A stretch of 15,946 nt of DNA from JBBRFH01 sp038224615 (GCA_038224615.1 JBBRFH010000047.1:1-15946), one strand, 5' to 3'. Counted from the first letter of the stretch, positions 6,794-13,725 are shown. The notes: generated by a model not told the origin, from the letters alone. Numbers and translations: made by a program.

Positions 6794-8098
6794 CTAGCGC
6801 AGGAGCGTCGCGGCGCGTTCGGGGCTGACCGAGACCATCGCGATGCGGGCACCCATCAATTCTTCGAGGCGATTCACGTACGCCTTCGCGTTCGCCGGGA
6901 GTTCTGCAAAGCTGCGGATGCTGCTGATCTCTTCCTTCCAGCCGGGCAGCGTTTCGTAGACAGGCTCGACTTCGGCCAGCGTGTCCATGTCGGCGCGGAA
7001 CGCGGTCGTGTCGGCACCCTTGGACTTGTAGCTCGTGCAGACCTTGATTTCATCAAGCCCGCTGAGCACATCGAGCAGGGTCACGGCGATCGCGTTGATG
7101 CCGTTGAGTTCGACGGAGTAGCGCGTGGCGACGGCGTCGAACCAGCCGATGCGTCGCGGGCGGCGGGTCGTTGTCCCGTACTCATTGCCGCGCTCGCGGA
7201 TGTAACGGCCGATGTCGTTGTCCTGCTCCGTCGGGAACGGTCCGCCGCCGACGCGGGTGCAGTACGGCTTCATGATGCCTACGAAATTCCTCACGCACTG
7301 CGGCGGAGCGCCGGCACCGGTAAACAGGCCCAGCGCCGAACAACTGCTGCTGGTGACGTACGGATAGGTGCCATGATCGATGTCGAGCAGGTTGGCGTGG
7401 GCGCCTTCAAAGACAATCTTTTTGCCGGCTTTCCACGCGTCGATCAGTACGCGGCTGGTGTCGTCTACGAACGGCGCAATGCGCTTGCCGAGGTCGCGGT
7501 AAGTCTCGAAGACGTCTTTCCAATTGATCGGTTCGATCCCGCAGTAGAGCGCGGCGAAGACCTTGTTCTTGTCGGTGACGATCTGGCCGACCTTCTGCTT
7601 GAGCCGATCTTCGTTGACGAGATCCGCCACCCGGATTGCGGTCGTGCGGTGCGCCTTGTCGGCGTAGGTCGGCCCGATGCCGCGGCGGGTCGTGCCGATC
7701 GAATTGCCCTCGGCGCTTTGCTCGCGGGCCTCGTCCTCGATCTTGTGGTACGGCATCACGACGTGGGTCTTGTAGCTGATGCGCAAATTCTCCGGCGTGA
7801 TCGAAAAACCCTTGGCGGTGTTGGTATCGATCTCCTTAAACAGCGCGACGGGATCGAGCACCACGCCGTTGCCGATGAGGTTCATCACGTGCGGGCGGAA
7901 GATGCCGACCGGCAGCAGGTGCGTCGAGTGTTTCGTGCCGCCGATGTTGACGGTGTGGCCGGCGTTGGCCCCGCCGCAGTATCGGACGACGACCTCCGCC
8001 TGCTCGGTAAGGAAATCGACGATCTTGCCCTTGCCCTCATCGCCCCACTGCAGACCGACGACACAGGCATTGCCTTCCAACAGGTTCGTAACGCTCAT
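6794..8098 (-). CDS. purA: Adenylosuccinate synthetase
   Basis: It joins IMP and aspartate with GTP hydrolysis to form adenylosuccinate, the first step from IMP to AMP. At 434 residues it has the normal length. The GTP-binding loop QWGDEGKGKIVD (17-28) contains the catalytic base Asp20, and GGANAGHTV (42-50) holds His48. RRGIGPTYADKAHR binds IMP, VGGGPFPTEQ and TTRRPRRIGWFD are the switch and substrate segments, and VLSGLDEIKVCTSYK is the usual C-terminal block. The ATG at 8098 is preceded by no clear Shine-Dalgarno. It lies 115 bases downstream of the reductase on the same strand, with a hairpin repeat between them, so co-transcription is uncertain. Confidence 0.97.
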   Translation of the reverse strand: MSVTNLLEGNACVVGLQWGDEGKGKIVDFLTEQAEVVVRYCGGANAGHTVNIGGTKHSTHLLPVGIFRPHVMNLIGNGVVLDPVALFKEIDTNTAKGFSITPENLRISYKTHVVMPYHKIEDEAREQSAEGNSIGTTRRGIGPTYADKAHRTTAIRVADLVNEDRLKQKVGQIVTDKNKVFAALYCGIEPINWKDVFETYRDLGKRIAPFVDDTSRVLIDAWKAGKKIVFEGAHANLLDIDHGTYPYVTSSSCSALGLFTGAGAPPQCVRNFVGIMKPYCTRVGGGPFPTEQDNDIGRYIRERGNEYGTTTRRPRRIGWFDAVATRYSVELNGINAIAVTLLDVLSGLDEIKVCTSYKSKGADTTAFRADMDTLAEVEPVYETLPGWKEEISSIRSFAELPANAKAYVNRLEELMGARIAMVSVSPERAATLLR

Positions 8099-8133
8099 AG
8101 TTCTTGCACTCTACCAGAGAAAAGACGTCACCA

Positions 8134-8203
8134 CGAAGTCACGAAGGACTCACGAAGCGGAGGCGATGAAGCGGTCTCTGCTTCGTGCGCCTTCGTGGCT
8201 TCG
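8134..8203. repeat. ACGAAG-type inverted repeat between the reductase and purA
   Basis: 8134-8158 carries repeated ACGAAG units (CGAAGTCACGAAGG, then CACGAAGC). The right arm 8180-8203 is its near reverse complement (GCTTCGTG, then CCTTCGTGGCTTCG), with a loop of about 21 bases. The fold is strong. On the minus strand it begins 10 bases after the reductase stop, so it could end or attenuate that transcript. From memory, CACGAAG/CTTCGTG hairpins recur between genes in planctomycete-type genomes, so it may be an interspersed repeat. Confidence 0.7.
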
Positions 8204-8213
8204 CGGCGAATAT

Positions 8214-9899
8214 TCACGCCTGCGGCGCAGGCGTCTGTGCCGATCGCTTCACACGCGGCGGCGGCGGGGTCCACTCGGGGATCTTGCTCCACTCACGCAG
8301 TTGGGGCAGTTCGATGCGGTCGATGAAATCGCGGAACGTCTCGGCGTCGTCGTCAGTCTCGGGATCGACGCGATTGGCCAGGTAGGCGTTGACGACGCCC
8401 TCGAGTTGTCGGTGGATGATCGGGCTCGGCACCTTCTCGAACAGCGGCCGGACGAACTCCGGATCGACGCCGAAGCGGCCACCGACGCAAAGGTCGAAGG
8501 CGTCGACCTTCTGCCCTTCCCATTGCGCTTTGGTTCCGGTCAGCCCGATGTCGGCCACCTGGTACTGAGCGCAACTATTCGGGCAGCCGCTGATGCTGAG
8601 CATGATCGGGCTGTCGATCTGCGTCTTCTCTTCGAGATGGTTCAGGATTTCCAAAGCTCGCTGCTTGGTCTCGACCACCGCGAGATTGCAAAACTGCATG
8701 CCCGTGCAGGAAATCAGGTTGTGACGCCACAGCGGCGCGTGCGGGTCGAGCCCGTGCTGCTGAAGCTCCTTCACCACCTTGTCGACGTTGGCCTTGGGCA
8801 CATCGGTGATGATGACGTTCTGCTTCTGCGACAGGCGGACTTCGGATTCCGACGTGCCGAATCGCTCGGTGAGATCGGCGACCGCCAGCATCTGGTCTGC
8901 CGTCCATCGGCCACGCTCGATGGGGATGCCGACGTAGAATTGCCCGTTTTTCTGCTCGGCCACGCCCATGTGATCGGTGTGCAGCGCGCCACGCGGGTAG
9001 ACGATCTCGTCGTCATGGTCGAGCTGGAAACCGATGCGCTTCTCAAGCTCGTTGCGCATCCACTCCCAACCGCGATCGGCGACGAGGAACTTCATGCGGG
9101 CGCGGATGCGCTTGTAGCGAAGTTCGTCGGCATCCCGGAAAATTTCGCAGACGCCGCGCCATATTTTGGGGACCTGCTCGTTGATCTTGACTTCGGGCAC
9201 GAAAATTCGCAGCGATTGCCCGAAGTGCGGCGTAGACGACAGCCCGCCGCCGACGAGAACGCCGAGGCCCTTTTGCTCGACGCCGTTGCGCACGCGGCGA
9301 ACCCCGAAAGCGCCAACGTCGTTGATCTGCGGCTGATGACAATGCAGCGGGCAACCGCTGATCGTCGTCTTAAACTTGCGCGGCAAATTCGACAGCTCAT
9401 GGCCGGCTGCCTTGAACATGTCGCTGAGCTGCTTGGGCAGATTGCCGATGTCGACGTACTCGTTCTTCAGCGTGCCGCACATCGGGCACGAGCAGACGTT
9501 GCGCGGCGTATCCCCGCAGGCGAACTGCGTGTAGAGACCGGCCTTGTTGCCGATGCGTTCGAGGGCATCGGGGAAGTTTTCGATCGTCAACCAGTGAAGC
9601 TGGATGCACTGTCGGGTGGTGACGTCTGCAAAGCCTCGGCCATAATCCTTGGAGACCTTGGCGATCTCGCGCAGCTGCCACGCCTTCAGGCGTCCTCCCG
9701 AGATGCGAATACGCCACATGAAGTGGCCTTCGTTGGGCTTCTGTTGATAAATCCCGTACCAGCGCAGCCGCGGGAAGTCGTCCTCGGCGATGGCGGCGAA
9801 GCCCTCCTTGGCGTAACGGGCAATGTCGTTCCATACGTCGAGCCCGTCTTTTTCGCGCTTGACGTGCTCGTTCTTGGTCATTTTCGGATCGAAATTCAT
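8214..9899 (-). CDS. sir: Ferredoxin-dependent sulfite (or nitrite) reductase, siroheme/[4Fe-4S]
   Basis: This is a 561-residue enzyme for six-electron reduction of sulfite to sulfide (or nitrite to ammonia). The fold is a tandem repeat of ferrodoxin-like and sulfite-reductase domains. Anion-binding residues are visible: Arg96 (TTRQ), Arg133 (GDTPRNV) and Lys175/Lys177 (LPRKFKT). The C-terminal half has the cluster and siroheme ligands: Cys398 and Cys404 (CTGMQFC, C-X5-C) with Cys439 and Cys443 (CPNSC, C-X3-C). Oddly, the N-terminal half also has cysteines at the equivalent places: Cys128, 136, 138 and 141, and CPLHC at 183-187. Sequence alone does not decide between sulfite and nitrite. No FNR-type flavoprotein or transporter gene is adjacent. 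The ATG at 9899 has a weak GGAAAG site and a good promoter upstream. Confidence 0.92.
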   Translation of the reverse strand: MNFDPKMTKNEHVKREKDGLDVWNDIARYAKEGFAAIAEDDFPRLRWYGIYQQKPNEGHFMWRIRISGGRLKAWQLREIAKVSKDYGRGFADVTTRQCIQLHWLTIENFPDALERIGNKAGLYTQFACGDTPRNVCSCPMCGTLKNEYVDIGNLPKQLSDMFKAAGHELSNLPRKFKTTISGCPLHCHQPQINDVGAFGVRRVRNGVEQKGLGVLVGGGLSSTPHFGQSLRIFVPEVKINEQVPKIWRGVCEIFRDADELRYKRIRARMKFLVADRGWEWMRNELEKRIGFQLDHDDEIVYPRGALHTDHMGVAEQKNGQFYVGIPIERGRWTADQMLAVADLTERFGTSESEVRLSQKQNVIITDVPKANVDKVVKELQQHGLDPHAPLWRHNLISCTGMQFCNLAVVETKQRALEILNHLEEKTQIDSPIMLSISGCPNSCAQYQVADIGLTGTKAQWEGQKVDAFDLCVGGRFGVDPEFVRPLFEKVPSPIIHRQLEGVVNAYLANRVDPETDDDAETFRDFIDRIELPQLREWSKIPEWTPPPPRVKRSAQTPAPQA

Positions 9900-9928
9900 G
9901 GCTTTCCGGATAAAAACTCGAAGGGGCC

Positions 9929-9958
9929 ACTATAGAGGCACAATCCGCCCGATGGCAA
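9929..9958 (-). promoter_or_regulatory. Sigma70-type promoter for the sulfite/nitrite reductase
   Basis: Read on the minus strand, TTGCCA (9958-9953) is followed after exactly 18 bases by TATAGT (9934-9929). That is 4 of 6 and 5 of 6 matches to consensus. The predicted start near 9922 gives a leader of about 22 bases before the ATG at 9899. It is the best promoter in the window. Confidence 0.55.
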
Positions 9959-10006
9959 GCGATTGCGACAATTCCTATCGGGAATGCAAAAGCAGCACTC
10001 GGCGAC

Positions 10007-10026
10007 TGTCACATTTTGTCACATTT
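10007..10026. promoter_or_regulatory. Tandem 10-base direct repeat, possible response-regulator box
   Basis: TGTCACATTT occurs twice head-to-tail, one helical turn apart, preceded by C. The TGTCA core followed by AT-rich bases recalls OmpR/PhoB-type half sites, although classical Pho boxes repeat every 11 bases. It lies about 50 bases upstream of the reductase -35, a suitable place for an activator. Confidence 0.35.
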
Positions 10027-10211
10027 TCGGCGCAACGCCAATTGTAAACCACTTCTGTAAAACCACTTGCGCCGCAAAACGCGATGCACACCCGTGATAC
10101 ATGGTGTAGCACACATGTGCAGTCGAATGCCGGGGATTGACCGTCTTGCGCGCCATCCCCCATTTTCTACCGCCGCCGACCGAAAAAAGCGGCGAAAAAA
10201 TCCGCTGGCGA

Positions 10212-11321
10212 TTAGATCTCGCCAAGCTTGGTGCCGTACTTCGTGATCGCCTTGGGAATTATGGCCGGATCGTGCTCGATCCGGGCAAACGCCTGCTGGA
10301 TCGCAAGGTCATACTCCGTACGGTTCGCCTCCGGAATGCGGGTGGCGAGATCCTCCAGCATTGTGTGCGCGTAAAGCACCACTTCGTCATCCGGCGCTTC
10401 CGGCATCGCAGACCCGGCAAGCACCGAGGCGACCAGCATCGAGCGCCACGCTTGGTTCAGTTCCGGCGACGCCGTCTCCCCACGTGCTGCCAGCCACTGG
10501 TTTGTCTCTTCGACGAGACCCGCTTCGGTTGGCGCAAAACAAGCCATAATGGCGTCCAGCTTCGCATCAAAAATGTCGTCGACCCGGCGATTGAGTTCAT
10601 CGTCGTCGAGTTCGTCGAGGTCCAGATCGTCGTCGTCCAGATCGTCGTCTAAGTCGTCCTCTTCGTCGTTGTCCTCTTCGTCGTCGTCCAAGTCGTCATC
10701 TTCGTATTCGCCCGTTTCCTGATCCAGATAGGGCGCATTTGCTGAGAAGAAGAACGTGATCTCAGGCCGTTGGACGTAGCTGTCGAAGGGTTCACGCACC
10801 AGCCGTCGGCGCAGATCCTCTGGATGTCCGACAAACTCCTTGACGAAGCCCGAAACGTCGGCCGACATCCAGTCCCCCACGCCGCCGACCAGGGAAGCGC
10901 ATTTCACCCACTGCTTCGGCAGGCGCATGCCGTTTTCATGGGCCCAACGCGCGGCGCTGGCGATCCGTTGCTTGAAGTCCGGTAGGGAGACGAGGCGCAT
11001 CTCCACGCCCCGCGCGGCGGCGTTGTCGAGCGTTTTCTTGAATTCGGAGCGCTCAATCCCGAAGCGCATAAAGGCGTCCTTCAGCCCGACGACCCCGCGA
11101 TCAATGAGGAAGCACGCGGTGCCCGTCAGCCCCCCGGCGCGCTTGTAGACCAACAATTGCGCTTGTCCGAAATTGTCAAAGCCTTCCGACATCCAGTATT
11201 CGACCTCACCCGTCGCGTCGGCGAGCCGTCTGACGGGGCTGATCGACTTCTGCTTACGCGCCTCGCGCCGCTTTGCTTCACGCTTTGCCCGATGACGCTG
11301 TTTCTTGTTCGCCTTGCCCAC
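10212..11321 (-). CDS. Charge-polarised protein of unknown function with a long Asp/Glu tract
   Basis: This is a 369-residue soluble protein. Residues 3-25 are strongly basic (KANKKQRHRAKREAKRRE). A globular segment (about 36-200) includes WMSEGFDNFGQAQLLVYKR and ACFLIDRGVVGLKDAFMRFGI. The latter recalls, from memory, a widespread uncharacterised family with an LVDxxxLGVKDAF motif, but I cannot confirm it. Residues 205-243 contain 30 Asp/Glu in 39 positions and no basic residue. A mostly helical C-terminal domain (244-369) follows, with repeated acidic-hydrophobic faces. There is no signal peptide or membrane helix. The start is GTG at 11321, fixed by a strong GAGGAG site 7 bases upstream (11329-11334). 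It is transcribed alone, divergently from yggS. A nucleic-acid or ribosome-linked role is suggested only by the basic head. Confidence 0.85.
   Translation of the reverse strand: MGKANKKQRHRAKREAKRREARKQKSISPVRRLADATGEVEYWMSEGFDNFGQAQLLVYKRAGGLTGTACFLIDRGVVGLKDAFMRFGIERSEFKKTLDNAAARGVEMRLVSLPDFKQRIASAARWAHENGMRLPKQWVKCASLVGGVGDWMSADVSGFVKEFVGHPEDLRRRLVREPFDSYVQRPEITFFFSANAPYLDQETGEYEDDDLDDDEEDNDEEDDLDDDLDDDDLDLDELDDDELNRRVDDIFDAKLDAIMACFAPTEAGLVEETNQWLAARGETASPELNQAWRSMLVASVLAGSAMPEAPDDEVVLYAHTMLEDLATRIPEANRTEYDLAIQQAFARIEHDPAIIPKAITKYGTKLGEI
10593..10709. repeat. GTC/GAC-rich trinucleotide low-complexity tract inside a gene
   Basis: This stretch encodes the acidic tract of the 10212-11321 gene and consists largely of repeated GTCGTC/GTCCAG/CTCTTC units on the + strand. 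Such tracts can expand or contract by slippage, so the tract length may vary between strains. Confidence 0.6.
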
Positions 11322-11374
11322 GCGACCGCTCCTCGTGTGAGTCGCCCAATTCTATTGACGGCGAGGAGAAAATG

Positions 11375-11399
11375 AAGTCCGCGCGACCGAGGCGGACTT
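11375..11399. repeat. Perfect 8-bp hairpin in the divergent region before yggS
   Basis: AAGTCCGC (11375-11382) pairs with GCGGACTT (11392-11399) around a 9-base loop. Some 11 bases further on, GGTGG-TTCGAGG-CCGCC (about 11413-11429) folds like a tRNA T-arm. No acceptor stem can be formed, so this is not an intact tRNA. It may be a relic or a recurring intergenic element. Confidence 0.5.
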
Positions 11400-11501
11400 G
11401 ACCGCTTTGTTCGGTGGTTCGAGGCCGCCACGCTTCACTGCATCGTCGGGCGTCGCCGAGGATACGGGCTGAGTTGCCGTGGTCATCAATGTCGGCATCA
11501 T

Positions 11502-11530
11502 TTCGCACTGTCGGCGTTTCGCCTTATACT
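11502..11530 (+). promoter_or_regulatory. Candidate promoter for yggS
   Basis: TTCGCA (11502-11507, 4 of 6 to TTGACA) and TATACT (11525-11530, 5 of 6 to TATAAT) are 17 bases apart. Transcription would start near 11537, giving a leader of about 28 bases that includes the GGAGG site at 11551-11555, 9 bases before the ATG. Confidence 0.5.
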
Positions 11531-11564
11531 CTCGTCGACGCGACAGACATGGAGGCCGCGCGAC

Positions 11565-12341
11565 ATGGCGAAACTGAGCCCACTTGCAGAACGTTTGATC
11601 GACGTCCGCTCCCGCATCGCCGCAGCGTGCGCTAAGGCGAAGCGCAATCCGGCGGAGGTCACCCTCATCGCCGTCACCAAGACGGCGGGTCCGGAGGCGA
11701 TACGAGAGATCGTCTCGCTGGGCGTGTATGACCTTGGGGAATCCCGCGCGCAGCAGTTGCAGCAGCGTGCGGCGCAGTTGAACGAGATGGTCGCTCGTCG
11801 CCGCGTGCATGGCGACGACCCAACTGCCCCGCCGCCGGTATTGCGCTGGCACATGCTCGGACACTTGCAGCGGAACAAGGTGAAGCCGCTGCTGCCGCTG
11901 ATTCATTGCGTACACAGCGTCGACTCGCTGCGGCTGGCCGAGGAAATCGACGTCGGTGGGACCAAGCAGGACCGAAAAATCTCGGTGTTGCTCCAGGTGA
12001 ACGCCAGCGAAGAGCCGCAGAAGTCGGGCGTCGCGGTCGGTGCGGCGGTACACCTGGGCGAGCAGATCGCCACGATGCCCGGCGTCCAACTCATCGGGCT
12101 GATGACGATGGCCGCCTTCACCGATGACGAGGCCGCCGTTCGCACCGCCTTCCGCCGCACCCGCGAGATCTATGAGGAAATGAAGTGGCACAAGATCGGC
12201 GGTGCAGCGTTCAGGCACCTCTCGATGGGCATGAGCCACGACTTTGAAATTGCCATCGAAGAAGGCTCGACAATGGTGCGGATCGGAAGCGGATTGTTCG
12301 GGGAGAGCACGACGACAGATGATGACGAAAATGATGAATGA
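11565..12341 (+). CDS. yggS: Pyridoxal 5'-phosphate homeostasis protein, YggS/PLPBP family
   Basis: It binds PLP on a single alanine-racemase-like TIM barrel and buffers vitamin B6 and amino/keto acid pools; no enzymatic reaction is established. The 258-residue chain has the PLP lysine in LIAVTKT (Lys39), WHMLGHLQRNKV (95-106), CVHSVDS, VLLQVNASEEPQKSGV (141-156), GLMTMA, HLSMGMSHDFEIAIEEGSTMVRIGSGLFG (218-246, several blocks), all family hallmarks. An insert at about 78-92 (RRRVHGDDPTAPPP) and an acidic tail TTTDDDENDE are unusual. The start at 11565 is supported by GGAGG at 11551. Downstream genes begin after a 113-base repeat-bearing gap. Confidence 0.95.
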   Translation: MAKLSPLAERLIDVRSRIAAACAKAKRNPAEVTLIAVTKTAGPEAIREIVSLGVYDLGESRAQQLQQRAAQLNEMVARRRVHGDDPTAPPPVLRWHMLGHLQRNKVKPLLPLIHCVHSVDSLRLAEEIDVGGTKQDRKISVLLQVNASEEPQKSGVAVGAAVHLGEQIATMPGVQLIGLMTMAAFTDDEAAVRTAFRRTREIYEEMKWHKIGGAAFRHLSMGMSHDFEIAIEEGSTMVRIGSGLFGESTTTDDDENDE

Positions 12342-12349
12342 TCAATCAC

Positions 12350-12446
12350 GAATTCTGAATGATGAATTCTGAATGCTGAAAGCAGATGTGCGCTGTGCCG
12401 TGCCTTGCTTTGCGAATTCATCCTTCAGAATTCAGAATTCAGAATT
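12350..12446. repeat. TTCTGAA/TTCAGAA repeat cluster forming an inverted repeat
   Basis: GAATTCTGAATG occurs twice (12350-12361 and 12364-12375), followed by a partial copy. Across a 43-base spacer lie three perfect tandem heptamers TTCAGAA (12424-12444), the reverse complement of the same word. The two halves can pair into a long AT-rich stem. The cluster fills the gap between yggS and the next start at 12455. It has the look of an interspersed simple-repeat hairpin found between genes. Confidence 0.75.
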
Positions 12447-12454
12447 TCCGTTCC

Positions 12455-12742
12455 ATGCCCGAAATCGACCTCTTCAACTTCTTCCGATGGGGACTGTCGA
12501 TCGTGGTGTCGGTGTACTGCTCGGTCATCATGCTGCAGCAGGGCTATCAGTGGTACGTGTGGTTGGCGACCAACGACCGCTACATCGGGATGGTGAGGCG
12601 GTACATCATTGTGCATGGGCTGCGGCTGCGTTTCCGGACCTTCTGGGGCGATGTGCTGATCTGCCTGCTGTTGAGTATTGTGTTCATTCTTCTGGCAGTC
12701 GCTCACAGCATCGTGCGCGACATAAGCCGGGTTAGTTCATGA
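12455..12742 (+). CDS. Small two-helix membrane protein of unknown function
   Basis: This is a 95-residue protein that I do not recognise. A first hydrophobic helix spans about 11-29 (RWGLSIVVSVYCSVIMLQQG). It is followed by an aromatic, basic loop (YQWYVWLATNDRYIGMVRR, then IIVHGLRLRFRTFW) and a second helix at about 66-84 (DVLICLLLSIVFILLAVAH). The topology would leave a basic loop of about 35 residues between the helices. The ATG at 12455 is chosen because the frame before it runs through the TTCAGAA repeats. No Shine-Dalgarno is seen. The stop overlaps the next start as ATGA (12739-12742), a strong sign of translational coupling and joint function with the following membrane-anchored protein. 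Confidence 0.8.
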   Translation: MPEIDLFNFFRWGLSIVVSVYCSVIMLQQGYQWYVWLATNDRYIGMVRRYIIVHGLRLRFRTFWGDVLICLLLSIVFILLAVAHSIVRDISRVSS

Positions 12743-13725
12743 GCCAGCAGCCTTCCGAGACGACCGCTCCGCCTCCCTCCAACCTGCCGGCCGTCATTGC
12801 GCCGCAACCGACGCGCGGGCCTTCTCAGCAACTCGGCGACCTGCCGCTCGACGAATTGCAGTCGATCGCCGACGAATTCGGGCTCGTTTCGCGCGATTAC
12901 AAGGACAAGACTGCCCTGGTTTCGGCCGTCCATGAGCGGCGGCAGTTGATCGCTTCGCTCGACAAGGCGGCGTTGATCGACGTCCTGCACTGGGCTGGAC
13001 GCCAGCCCATGGCCGGCACGAGCGCCGAGCAACTGGCGATCGAAGTCGTGCAGATCAAGTCGATGCGCTTCCTGGGCCTGTCCGAGCGCGGCCTGCGCGT
13101 GCTCGCGTTGCTCCGCGGCTGTGATCTCACGGGTGACGAATCACGCGATCAACTGGTCGATGCGCTCAAATCGCTCGAAGGCTTCTTCTCCAAGATGCGC
13201 CGCAAGACGCGCGGCTGGCTAGGCAAGCGGGTCCAGAAAATGATGGGCGACGAAACCACCGCCCTCCCCGAGTCCACCGGGCCTGCTCAACCCAGGCTCG
13301 CCGTCGGCGAATCGAAGCCGCGACAACAGGCACTCAAGGAAGAGATTGAGGAATCCGGGCTGTTCAGCGGCATCGCCAACCGCGTCAAGCGGCAGGCCGA
13401 CAGTTACGTCAACCAGAAACTCGACGAGATCGAAGCCCGTATCGACCGCAAGCTCGACGAGATCGACCGGCGATTGGCCGAATGGCGCGACAAGGAAATC
13501 GCCAACCGCATCCGCATCCTCAAGATCACTTTGTGGGCCAGCGTAATTGTTGCAATTGTGTCGTTGATCTACTCGTACATAACGGTTGAAGTGCGACAGT
13601 GGCCAAGCAACCGCAACCGCCCCGCTCCATCCACGATGCGTACGTCGCTGACGGAACCCGTGAATACTACCGTCAGCACGGCGCGGACTATCGCAACCCG
13701 CACGAACCCATCGTTCGAGCGCTGA
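12739..13725 (+). CDS. Membrane-anchored protein with Rho-N/SAP-like helical modules and coiled coil
   Basis: This is a 328-residue protein of unknown function. After a Pro-rich start (1-30), residues about 35-71 (LPLDELQSIADEFGL, then KDKTALVSAVHERRQLI) fit the Rho N-terminal/SAP helix-extended-helix pattern. Two weaker repeats of the same spacing follow at 74-105 (LDKAALIDVLHWAG) and 114-145 (LSERGLRVLALLRGCDL). A basic patch (152-167, KMRRKTRGWLGKRVQK) comes next, then a charged linker. A coiled coil spans about 213-260, with an 11-residue repeat KLDEI(E/D).R at 227 and 238. A single transmembrane helix lies at 262-283. The last 42 residues are read from DNA that also encodes the start of the methyltransferase in another frame, and are probably dispensable. 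The fold assignment is by eye only. Confidence 0.82.
   Translation: MSQQPSETTAPPPSNLPAVIAPQPTRGPSQQLGDLPLDELQSIADEFGLVSRDYKDKTALVSAVHERRQLIASLDKAALIDVLHWAGRQPMAGTSAEQLAIEVVQIKSMRFLGLSERGLRVLALLRGCDLTGDESRDQLVDALKSLEGFFSKMRRKTRGWLGKRVQKMMGDETTALPESTGPAQPRLAVGESKPRQQALKEEIEESGLFSGIANRVKRQADSYVNQKLDEIEARIDRKLDEIDRRLAEWRDKEIANRIRILKITLWASVIVAIVSLIYSYITVEVRQWPSNRNRPAPSTMRTSLTEPVNTTVSTARTIATRTNPSFER

Larger units (their letters stand above)
9900..10211. other. 312-base gene-free region with short direct repeats
   Basis: No convincing gene is present. Besides the reductase promoter, it holds TGTCACATTT twice in tandem (10007-10016 and 10017-10026) and TGTAAA(A)CCACTT twice (10043-10054 and 10056-10068). 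It also has a TTGCG-C-CGCAA dyad (10067-10077) and a CACATGTG palindrome near 10113. The base composition is more AT-rich than the flanks. The right end (10170-10205) has GCCGC/GCGGC pairing beside two A6 runs (T6 on the minus strand), close behind the stop of the next minus strand gene, which may contribute to termination. The direct repeats look like binding sites for a transcription factor. Confidence 0.5.

Noticed and set aside
7779..9935. 718-residue + strand open frame opposite purA and the reductase
   Set aside because: Both minus strand genes are clear family members with all motifs; the + frame has biased Asp/Val/Leu content typical of antisense GC-rich DNA.
10019..10225. Small minus strand open frame of 68 residues in the gene-free region
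   Set aside because: No ribosome site, no recognisable composition, it runs across the direct repeats and overlaps the end of the neighbouring gene.
11374..11436. tRNA gene candidate based on the TTCGA T-loop
   Set aside because: The 5' acceptor strand cannot pair over seven bases (only GAAG/CTTC), the span is 63 bases instead of about 72 and position 60 of the T-loop would be G.
11352..12239. 295-residue minus strand frame opposite yggS
   Set aside because: YggS is unmistakable on the + strand with promoter and ribosome site. The opposite frame is a shadow that also reads through the T-arm-like segment.
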